Assembly (NCBI GenBank): GCA_900754535.1
Contig: CAAEDF010000195.1
Span: forward strand, 1 to 6,642
Reading direction: 5' to 3'
Source of the DNA: Clostridia bacterium
GTDB lineage: Bacteria > Bacillota > Clostridia > Oscillospirales > CAG-382
DNA: 6,642 nt
Under the pieces are notes generated by a model. The model searched no databases. It was not told where the DNA came from and was given only the letters and a program-made list of their open reading frames with translations. Shown here piece by piece: positions 1 through 6,642 of the stretch; position 1 is the first letter of the stretch, and each line of letters begins with the position of its first letter. The position numbers and the translations under genes were made by a program.

Positions 1-144
1 CAGCCGATCATGATTCTGGAAGCAATGAAAATGGAAACACAGGTCAGCTCCCCGACGCAGACGGCGATGAAGCAAGGATCTATGACGATTTTTATCTTGT
101 CAGACGAAGCTACGGCACTGTTGTCGCTTCAAAAAAGCCGATAA
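1..144 (+). pseudogene. Possible remnant of a biotin-carrier (biotinyl) domain, frame 1, out of frame with the synthase
   Basis: Frame 1 reads QPIMILEAMKMETQVSSP over nt 1-54. This closely matches the biotin-attachment site of acyl-CoA carboxylase and decarboxylase carrier subunits (consensus '.LxxLEAMKMen.i.AP'), with the biotinyl lysine at nt 28-30. After the Pro codon the likeness stops: the expected DG.V and G..V..G..L pattern is absent, and the frame ends at TAA, nt 142-144. The same bases in frame 3 encode the low-complexity start of the synthase frame. It may be chance, a chimeric contig edge, or a broken gene tail fused to the synthase gene. Confidence that it is a real gene remnant is low. 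Confidence 0.2.
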
Positions 145-640
145 AGCGCTTTCTCGGCGAACCCGAAAGCGGCAGGCTGCTTGAGCTGCTTGACGGTTTT
201 CTGTTCCGGTTTGATTTTGAATGCCGGCCGGAAAAATTAGTCACTTATCTGCGCGGGCGCACACACACATACTCATCTTTGTTTCTCTCGCTTGTGCCCG
301 TGCTGCTGGAATCGCTCGCCATACGCGAGATCGGACGCATCTGCGAAAATATCCGTCGCGGCGGCTCGTACTCCGCAAGACATCTGTCAAACGCGCTTGA
401 CATGCTGCGCACCGGGCGCGAAATCGACTCCTCGCTGCTTTTTTCGCTTTGGAAGCCTCAGAGGATTCTGGAAAGCACGGAGCAGGGATTTTCCGACTAT
501 GACGAGGCAACCGTTGCCTCATACCGCGACGGGCTGTATGCATACGCCCGAAAGCGCGGCATTTCGGAGTTCCTCGCTCTTTTAAGGATAAAAAAGGCCT
601 GCGGCTCGCTCGGCGCATATATATACCGCCGGCGCCGGCA
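3..640 (+). other. N-terminal region of the synthase, before the first membrane pair
   Basis: Residues 1-213. Residues 1-24 are polar and low in complexity, rich in Asp, Asn, Gly and Ser, and show no recognisable homology. From about residue 25 (RIYDDFYLV) the sequence looks like the family's N-terminal region, where a DNFYII-like segment is usual. Residues 92-118 correspond to the conserved hydrophobic helix that in relatives reads roughly 'ALPIMLRLALIENLRR'. As I recall relatives, that helix lies about 150-200 residues from the start, so some tens of residues are probably missing upstream or this N-terminus is short. No in-frame ATG precedes codon 134. Confidence 0.6.
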
Positions 641-3600
641 CAGCGCAATATATGCCCTTTCGCTTGCCCTGGTATTCGCAGCGCTTTCCGCCGCCGCGCT
701 GTTTACGCTGCGCACGCCCTGGGCGCTTTTGCTGCTCGGTTCGCTTTTGGGGTGTTCGTACACGGTCTGCGATCTTATATTCGGACTGTTCACAAGGCCG
801 GTCCCGGCGCCGCGCTACCGTATGAACTATATCCCTCCGGAGCACACCACGCTTGCCGTAATAACCGCGCTGCTGAACGGAAGTGCCGACGATGACGCGC
901 TTTTCACACGGATAGAACGGTTTTCGCTTGCCAACCGGCAAAGCAACCTTTTTTTCGGCATACTCGGCGACCTGCCCGACAGCCCCTCCGCAAAAGGCAA
1001 AGACGACGCACGTACGATTGCCGGAGCGGTAAGGCATATCGAACGGCTTAACGAAAAATATCCGGGGAGATTCTGCCTTTTCATACGTGACAGAGAAGAA
1101 AGCAAGGCGGACGGCGTATTCCGCGCAGCCGAGCGCAAGAGGGGCGCGGTATGCGCGCTTATACGTTATCTGCGAGGCGAAGACGGACTTTTTTCCACTA
1201 TCATCGCAGACGGCGAAAGGGTCCGCCGCTCGGCTTACGTCCTTACGCTCGACGCCGATACCGATCTTCCTATGGACGGGGTCTGCTCGCTGCTGTCCGT
1301 GATACTTCACCCTGTCAACGCGCCGAAAGTGGAAAACGGAAAAGTGGTGCGCGGCTTCGGGATAATACAGCCCAGGATGCAGACAACGCTTGGCAGCGCG
1401 CACAAAACGCACTTTTCGTCGGTCACCAACGGGCCGGCCGGGCTTCCGCTGTACCAGCAGGCCTCCTTCGACCGCTACACCTTCCTGTTCGGTAACGGCG
1501 TATTCTGCGGCAAGGGGCTTATCTCCGTTGAGGTGTTTGAAAAATGCGTGCTGGGCAGGCTGCCCGACGGCAGGATCCTCTCGCACGACATGCCGGAAGG
1601 GATATTCGCCTCAACGCTTATGGCCACCGACATAACGTTTACGGACAGCACGCCCAAAAGCGCGGTGTCCTATTTCCGGCGGCTCCACCGCTGGATAAGG
1701 GGAGACACGCAGAATCTGACCTTCCTGTCGTCAAAGGATGTTCCGTTTTCGGGAAAATTCAAAATAATCTCCAACTTTATAGGTCATCTCTCCATGCCGC
1801 TGTCCGCTGTCGCATTGGCCGCAGCGGCTCTTACGGGGGCGGCAAGCGCGCCCCTTATGCTGCTTTTCTGTTTTCTTCCCTATCTGCTCCCCGCCGCATT
1901 TACGCTGCTGCGCGCCGCGGAGAGGATGTCCGTTTCGCGCTGGGGGAATTTTGCCGTACAGTTCACCCGTCTGGCTCTGGGGACCCTCAAAGCGCTTTTC
2001 GGCAGCATCATTTCATTTGCTCAAAACGCCTTTACCGCAGCCGACGCTATGATCCGTTCCGCCTTTCGGCTTGCAAGCGGCAAAAAGCTGCTTGAATGGG
2101 TAACCGCATCGCACGAGGAACGCCGCCGAACCGGCGCACTTTCGGAATATATACGCGAATTCCTCCCCGGCGCGCTGTTCGGAGCTTTACTGGTGTTTTT
2201 CTCCCGCGCGCTGCTGTTCAGAGCTGCCGGATTTTTGTTTTTTGTATTTCCCGCTGTCGTATGGTATCAGTCGCGCACCGGAAAGAAAAAGGCTTCTCCG
2301 AGCGACGCGGAAAAAAAGGCTGTCATATCCTACGCGCGTAAGATATGGAGCTTTTTTGAGGATACGGTAAACGAATCCAGCGCCTTCCTGCCGATAGACA
2401 ACCTTCAGCTTTCCCCCACCGAGGAAAAAGCCATGAGGACCTCGCCGACAAACATCGGACTTTATCTGCTGTCGGTCTGCGCCGCATGTGATTTCGGATT
2501 CATTGATACGGAAAAGCTGCGTACCCTGACCGAAAAAACGGTAGGCACCGTTGAAAAGCTGGAAAAATACCACGGAAATCTGTACAACTGGTACTCGCTT
2601 CCCGATTGCCGTATTCTCGGCGAGCCGTACGTTTCGTCGGTCGATTCGGGAAATTTTGTCACCTGCCTTGTCGCCGTTGCCGCGTCGCTTGAGGCGCATT
2701 CGCTCTTCCCGCTTGCCGCGCGCATCCGCGCGCTTGCCGACGGAGCCGACCTGAGCGCACTTTACGACGTGGGGAAACAGCTTTTCCTTATAGGCGTCAA
2801 TCCGCAGCTCAGGCGTCAGTCGCCGGTCTACTATGATCTGCTGATGAGCGAATCGAGGACGATGTCCTATTATGCGGTCGCGACGGGAACTGTGGATAAA
2901 AAGCACTGGAGCACGCTCTCACGTTATCCGATAATCTCGGGCAGCCGCGTGGGAACGGCGTCCTGGTCGGGCACGATGTTCGAATATCTGATGAGCCAGC
3001 TGCTGCTGCCCGCGCCGGAAGGCTCGTTTGTTTCGGAAAGCATAGCCTTTGCGCTTACGGAGCAGAAAAAGGTCTTGTTTTCGGGCGTGTGGGGGATATC
3101 CGAAAGCGCGTTCTTTTCGTTTGATTCGGAAATGACCTATCAATACAAAGCGCACGGGATACAAAGCCTTTCGCTTAAGAGATACGACAGCCAGCCGGCG
3201 GTCATATCGCCCTATTCAAGTTTTCTTGCGCTTCCCTTTTTGCCGCACGCCGCCGCCGAAAATCTCAAAAAGCTTTCAAAGCTGGGATGTACCGGAAAAT
3301 ACGGGTTTTACGAAGCGATAGACTTCACCCCTGCCTACGGAGGCGACGGCGTATCCGTATGCGCGTTCTTTTCCCACCATCTGGGCATGAGCATGATCGC
3401 GGCGGCAAACGCGGTTTTTTCCGGGCTGTTCATAAGCCGCTTTATGTCCGATGTGCGTATGCAGGCCGGAAGCGAACTGCTTGAAGAGCAGCTGCCGACC
3501 GAAGTCCCGCTGAGAGCCTTCCCGGGCCGCCGGAAGGAAAGGGAGCGCCGCGTACCGACCCGTCCGGAAAGCTCGGCGGTCACCGACGATCTTATATCCC

Positions 3601-6600
3601 CGCGCGTATGCGTGCTTTGCCGCGGTCCGCTTACGCTGATAGCCGACAGCAGCGGACATATAGGCATGAAGCGAGGGCAGAGCTTTGTAAACGTCTGCCG
3701 GTTCGAGCGCTATTCGCTGTCACGCAGCCTTACGGTAACTTTCAGTGACGGCGAACGTACGCTGGGGATCTCGCCGCTGTACTCTCCGCGTGCCGACGGC
3801 GCTTCGTTCATCTTTGAACAGAAGGACGGCTCCTGCGCATACGTTGCGTATTCAAAGCACCTTACCGCCACTCTCAAATGCAGCATACACCCGTCGGAGG
3901 ATGTATTCCGCTTCCAGCTCAAATGCGACGGCGCGGGCGACACTGAGGCGCTGTTCAGCTTTGTCCCCATGATAGAGCGCAGCGGTGATTTCTTTGCCCA
4001 CGTGTCGTTCTCAAAGCTGTTTATCGACCGTGAATACGACGACGGGAATCGTCTGCTGCTGTTCGGACGGAGAAAGCGCGACGGTTCGGAAGGACTGTTC
4101 TGCGCCGTAAGGCTGATAAGCGGGGCACCGCCGGAGTGCGCCGACGCCAAAGACGGCAGCCGATGCACTTTGCGCATAAAGCTTGACCGCGGGCAGGCGG
4201 AGACCGTGCTGATATCGGTGTCCAAGACAAGGGACGAGGCGGTGCGCGCAGTCCTTGCCGCCGCGGACGGTGCGCCGCCTCAAAAGAACCGCATGTACGA
4301 CGGGCCGGCGGTCTCCGCCCTTACCGACGCTGTATTCTATCCCCGATGCAGCGAACAGGTGTATTCCCCGCTCGGCAGACAGATACTCTGGCGCTTCGGG
4401 ATATCGGGCGACTTTACGCTGATAACTCTTTTGTTTGCCGAGGAAAATCCCGCGCTGCTCAAAGACTGCCTGCTTGCTTTCCGGAACCTGTCGGTACGCG
4501 GGATAAGGATGGAGCTGCTCATAATCACCGAGGAGGACGACCTGTATCACCGCCCGCGTGAGAAAGCGGTCTGGTCGCTTATCAACTCTCTGTCCTGCAA
4601 CGGTTTTATAGGACGGCGCGGCGGTATATTCGTTTTTGCGCGTTCCGCGTTCACGGATGCGGATATCGCATATATCCGTTCGCATTCGGGACTTTTCAGA
4701 GAAATATATTCTTTCCTGCGCCCCGCCGAACCGACGGTACGCTCGCTGGCAATGCCGGAAACAGTGACGGAGCCGTCCGAAAATCCGGAAGATACCGGAG
4801 TCGGCACCGCGCTGCTGAACTCCGGCAACGGCTGCTTCACGGCCGACGGCTACACCGTACTTCGCGGCGGGACTGACCGCACGCCGCGCAGCTTCGTGCT
4901 TTGCGGAAGAAACGCCGGCACCGTGCTGTGCGACGGAAGTCTCGGATACACTTTTGTCGGCAACAGCCGCCTTTGCCGCATAACCCCGTTCGACACCGAC
5001 CCGGACATTCCGCCGGACGGCGAACGCATTCTGATTTTTAGCGGAGACAAGGTATACGACGCATGCGCCTGCGCGCACACCGTCAGATTTTTCTTCGGAC
5101 TGGCGGAATACCGCGGCACGGCCGGAGGACATGCCTACGTGCTGGAGGTGCTGATGTGCGAAAAGCTGCCCGCCAAGCTTATTCGCATTCGGTTTGAGGA
5201 CGGCGCCGCGCTGCGCACGGCTCTGGTAATACGCCCCGCAGACGAAAACGGCTGCGAGCCCGGACGCTTTATATCCTGCCGTGACGCAGGCGGATTCGTG
5301 CTTTTCACTGCGGGAGTATACGCGTTTGCGGGCTGCACGGGAAGCGCCGAATACCGCTTTGACCTCACAGGGCTTGTCCGCGGCACGGACAGCGGGCTTT
5401 GCGACGTCATAGCCGTGACGGCAACGGGAAAATGCAGCGAATATTTCCTCGGCGGCACACACAGGGAACGCGCCTGCGAAAGCATTGCCGCGATGCTTAA
5501 GGGTGAGGGCATATTCGAACGCGAAAAGCAGGGCGCGCTGCGCTTTGCGTCCTCTCTCATTCCGGACATACGGCTTTCCTGCAAAAGCCTGCCGCTCGAT
5601 CTGATGTTCAATTCGTTCCTGCCGTATCAGGCATACGCCTGCCGTTTTCTTGCAAGGAGCGCATATTTCCAGAGCAGCGGCGCATACGGGTTCCGCGACC
5701 AGCTGCAGGACTGCCTTGCCGTTGTCTATTCCGACCCGGCGGCCGTCCGGACCCATCTTCTGCGCTGTGCGGCTCATCAGTACGAGCAGGGCGACGTGAT
5801 GCACTGGTGGCATCCGTATGATGGTCACGGGGTGCGCACCCGCTGCTCGGACGATTACCTGTTTCTGCCGTTTGTGGCGGCCGACTACGCGAAAAAGACC
5901 GGCGACATGGACGTCTTTGACGTCAAGGTCAGCTATCTTGTCTCGGAGCCGCTTGCGGAAGGCGAGGCCGAAAGATACGAAAAGGCCGAAAAGAGCGCGC
6001 TGCGCGAAAGTCTGTATCTGCATTGCATGCGCGCGCTGGCGCACGGCGAAAGCTACGGACCGCACGGACTTTGCAAAATCGGTTCGTGCGACTGGAACGA
6101 CGCCTTTTCCCAGGTCGGTATAAAGGGGCGCGGCGAAAGCATACCTGCAAGCTTCTTTTATATCATGACACTGCGCGCGTTCCGCCCGATAATGCTTTAT
6201 TTCGGCGACACTCAGGCGGCAGAGCATTATTCCGAAGTGGAAGCGCGGCTTCTTTCGGCGCTGGACGAGCACGCCTTCTGCGGCGACAGATATGCAAGAG
6301 CCTTCTGCGACGACGGCACGCCGGTGGGCGTGGAGGGCTGCGGCGAATGCGAGACCGACCTGCTTGCGCAGTCTTTCGCCGCAATGACGCTGGGGAAGGA
6401 CTCAAAAGCCGAAAAAGCGATGTTTACGGCATACGAACGGCTTTTTGACCGGAAAAATTCGGTTTTTGCGCTGTTCTCGCCGCCGTGCACACCGGACGGA
6501 AAGCGGCTTGGCTATATCAACAGCTATCCGCCCGGAGTACGCGAAAACGGCGGGCAATACACTCATGCCGCCGTTTGGGGCGCAAAAGCGTTTTTTGCGA

Positions 6601-6642
6601 TCGGGCGCAGCGATATAGCGCTCCAGCTTATAAACGCGCTCA
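3..6642 (+). CDS. ndvB: Cyclic beta-1,2-glucan synthase (GT84 + cyclization domain + GH94), partial at both ends
   Basis: The frame from nt 3 is open for 2,213 codons and reaches both window edges, so start and stop both lie outside. By family, this inner-membrane enzyme (NdvB, ChvB or Cgs) polymerises UDP-glucose into beta-1,2-glucan, cyclises it and controls its length. Motifs appear in the family's order: a hydrophobic helix at residues 92-110, DADTD (417-421), QPR (456-458), SHDMPEG (527-533), RLHRW (560-564), SPTNIGLYLLS (815-825), SWSGTMFEYL (987-996), WGISESA (1030-1036), GFYEAIDFTP (1101-1110), GISGD (1466-1470), GFRDQLQD (1896-1903), HWWHP (1934-1938), DWND (2030-2033) and ENGGQYTHAA (2181-2190). 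Six membrane segments are predicted by eye, as in the Brucella enzyme. The first in-frame ATG is codon 134, within conserved sequence, so it is not the start. Alphaproteobacterial relatives are about 2,800 residues; from the missing parts I estimate 2,400-2,600 here. No neighbouring genes are visible. Family assignment is firm; activity and exact product are inferred. Confidence 0.95.
640..790 (+). other. Membrane segments 1 and 2 of the synthase
   Basis: Two hydrophobic stretches, about residues 214-234 (rich in Ala, Leu and Phe) and 239-262 (Trp-Ala-Leu-Leu-Leu start), are separated by a short turn containing RTP. An arginine cluster (RRRR, 209-212) just before the first suggests, by the positive-inside rule, that the N-terminal region is cytoplasmic. 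A short PVPAPRY linker then leads into the glycosyltransferase domain. Segment limits are judged by eye from hydrophobicity. Confidence 0.75.
825..1790 (+). other. GT84 glycosyltransferase domain of the synthase
   Basis: Residues about 275-597. This GT-A-like domain takes UDP-glucose and extends beta-1,2-glucan on the cytoplasmic face. The widely spaced D, DxD, D/E, (Q/R)xxRW pattern of processive glycosyltransferases is present: DADTD at 417-421 (metal and UDP binding), SHDMPEG at 527-533 (Asp529 and Glu532 are catalytic-base candidates) and RLHRW at 560-564, followed by IRGDTQ. Family landmarks RAAERKRG (375-382), GIIQPR (453-458) and GKG (503-505) are also present. Differences from the consensus I remember are FAS after the SHD..EG motif, where YAR/FAR is usual, and RGDTQ where RGDWQ is usual. 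Confidence 0.92.
1790..2275 (+). other. Membrane segments 3 to 6 of the synthase
   Basis: Four hydrophobic stretches follow the glycosyltransferase: about residues 597-615, 616-637, 718-737 and 740-757. An amphipathic stretch (652-676) and a basic loop (EERRR, 705-709) lie between the pairs. The last segment ends at WYQSRTGKKK, a basic cytoplasmic-type flank. With the N-terminal pair this gives six segments, the number described for Brucella Cgs. These helices probably form the glucan path next to the GT domain. Limits are judged by eye. Confidence 0.75.
2340..3495 (+). other. Glycoamylase-like cyclization domain of the synthase (GH189-type)
   Basis: Residues about 780-1165. This module lies between GT84 and GH94 in all cyclic beta-1,2-glucan synthases. 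In the Thermoanaerobacter enzyme it was shown to close the ring by retaining transglycosylation, and it founded family GH189, related to GH144 and GH162. Signature blocks are present in order: SPTNIGLYLLS (815-825), YVSSVDSGNF (876-885), SWSGTMFEYLM (987-997), WGISESAF (1030-1037), TYQYKAHGIQSLSLKR (1045-1060), SPYSSFLAL (1069-1077), KYGFYEAIDFTP (1099-1110) and HHLGMSM (1125-1131). Acidic residues Glu994, Glu1034 and Glu1104 are all retained; I do not assign the catalytic pair among them. The block structure appears complete, so cyclization is likely intact. Confidence 0.85.
3496..3600 (+). other. Basic interdomain linker of the synthase
   Basis: Residues about 1166-1200 join the cyclization domain to the first GH94-type beta-sandwich. 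The stretch is rich in Arg, Lys and Pro (a GRRKERERR cluster at 1175-1183) and is probably flexible. Relatives also have a linker here with little sequence conservation, so the composition is seen directly while the role is inferred. Confidence 0.55.
3600..4700 (+). other. First GH94-type beta-sandwich and intermediate segment of the synthase
   Basis: Residues about 1200-1430 have the beta-rich pattern of the GH94 N-terminal (supersandwich) domain: a GPLTLIADSSGHIGM start, where relatives have a 'Y.vm.T..G.GYS' motif, then FERYSLSRSLTV, and SFSKLFIDRE (1335-1344), where relatives read 'HPAFSKLFVQTE'. The stretch after residue 1367 looks shorter than in relatives because the usual 'TDR..F.GRGR' block is not seen. 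Residues 1440-1567 contain LGRQILWRFGISGD (1457-1470) and GGIFVFARSAFT (1540-1551), both family landmarks. The function of this non-catalytic part is unknown; it may hold the catalytic domains together. Confidence 0.75.
4800..5520 (+). other. Second GH94-type beta-sandwich of the synthase
   Basis: Residues about 1600-1840 match the N-terminal beta-sandwich that packs against GH94 catalytic barrels. Landmarks are LLNSGNGCFTADGYTVL (1604-1620; relatives have 'NG.GGF..dG.EYvi'), TPRSFVLCGRNAGTVLCDGS (1627-1646; relatives have TP.PW.NV.AN..FG), YTFVGNSRLCRITPFDTDP (1650-1668; relatives have YTW..NSRENRLTPW.NDP) and FLGGTHRERA (1815-1824). The Trp residues of the consensus are mostly replaced by other residues here, which marks a diverged lineage. 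Confidence 0.8.
5550..6642 (+). other. GH94 phosphorylase-type catalytic domain of the synthase, cut by the window end
   Basis: Residues about 1850-2213. In this family the GH94 domain phosphorolyses beta-1,2-glucan and so sets product length. Visible signatures are GFRDQLQDC (1896-1904), GDVMHWWHP (1930-1938), GVRTRCSDDYLFLPF (1943-1957; the SDD aspartates are the general-acid candidates), GSCDWNDAFSQVG (2027-2039), GRGES (2042-2046, phosphate-site region) and YPPGVRENGGQYTHAAVW (2175-2192). GSCDWNDAF differs from the usual GSGDWNDGM at two glycines, and the following SIPASFFYI differs from the usual S.WL.WFL. The end of the barrel and the C-terminal strand domain, perhaps 150-250 residues, lie beyond the window. 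Confidence 0.92.

Noticed and set aside
402..404. First in-frame ATG of the synthase frame as a possible gene start
   Set aside because: Conserved family sequence, including the hydrophobic helix at residues 92-110, precedes it, and the frame is open to the window edge. No ribosome-binding site is apparent, so the true start must be upstream.
241..793. Small open frames on both strands near the left end
   Set aside because: They overlap the synthase frame, show no domain, and their composition (Arg, Ser and Ala rich) is typical of off-frame reading in GC-rich DNA.
582..1586. Antisense open frame of about 334 codons on the - strand, opposite the glycosyltransferase domain
   Set aside because: It has the same cause: it is codon-aligned with a sense gene that lacks TTA, CTA and TCA codons locally. 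It has no domain and no credible start region, and it overlaps conserved GT84 motifs on the + strand.
1544..2341. Two adjacent + strand open frames in frame 2 (nt 1544-2095 and 2096-2341)
   Set aside because: Both lie within conserved parts of the synthase frame (SHDMPEG, RLHRW and the membrane segments). Their translations are Arg-rich with no family likeness, so they are shadows.
2345..2362. T-rich runs (also near nt 950 and 6590) as possible terminators or slippery frameshift sites
   Set aside because: They are short, lack a preceding GC-rich hairpin, and encode ordinary Phe-containing codons in a frame that stays homologous on both sides.
4011..6272. Antisense open frame of about 753 codons on the - strand, opposite the second half of the synthase
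   Set aside because: It is exactly codon-aligned with the synthase frame, so its stops would be TTA, CTA or TCA sense codons, which this gene avoids. Its translation is rich in Arg, Ala and Val and has no recognisable domain. The sense strand is a clear homologue throughout, so this is a codon-usage shadow.

Overview
The window is the interior of one very large gene. On the + strand, the frame starting at nt 3 is open from edge to edge: 2,213 codons with no stop, checked line by line. The protein is recognisable along its length as a cyclic beta-1,2-glucan synthase (NdvB/ChvB/Cgs family). The true start lies upstream of the window and the stop downstream. The first in-frame ATG is codon 134, inside conserved sequence, and the C-terminal part expected after the final GH94 motif has not been reached. 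Residue numbers below count from nt 3, so residue i starts at nt 3i.

Layout: a hydrophilic N-terminal stretch (nt 3 to about 640); a first membrane pair (about 640-790); a GT84-type glycosyltransferase domain (about 825-1790) with DADTD, QPR, SHDMPEG and RLHRW motifs; four more membrane segments (about 1790-2275); a glycoamylase-like domain matching the cyclization module of these enzymes (about 2340-3495); a basic linker; a first GH94-type beta-sandwich and an intermediate segment (about 3600-4700); a second GH94-type beta-sandwich (about 4800-5520); and a GH94 (alpha/alpha)6 catalytic domain (about 5550 to the window end). From knowledge of the family, the GT84 part makes linear beta-1,2-glucan from UDP-glucose, the middle domain closes the ring by transglycosylation, and the GH94 part trims chains by phosphorolysis to set their length.

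The base composition is GC-rich, yet ATA (Ile) and AGG/AGA (Arg) codons are common while TTA, CTA and TCA are rare. The protein has about 55 cysteines. Its sequence is clearly diverged from the alphaproteobacterial enzymes. This fits an uncultured anaerobic Clostridia-type bacterium, but it is an inference and not proof.

No RNA gene, mobile element, CRISPR array, promoter or terminator was found, as expected inside a CDS. The one oddity outside the main frame is at the left edge: frame 1 (nt 1-54) reads as a near-perfect biotin-attachment motif (ILEAMKMET), out of frame with the synthase and closed by a TAA at nt 142-144.
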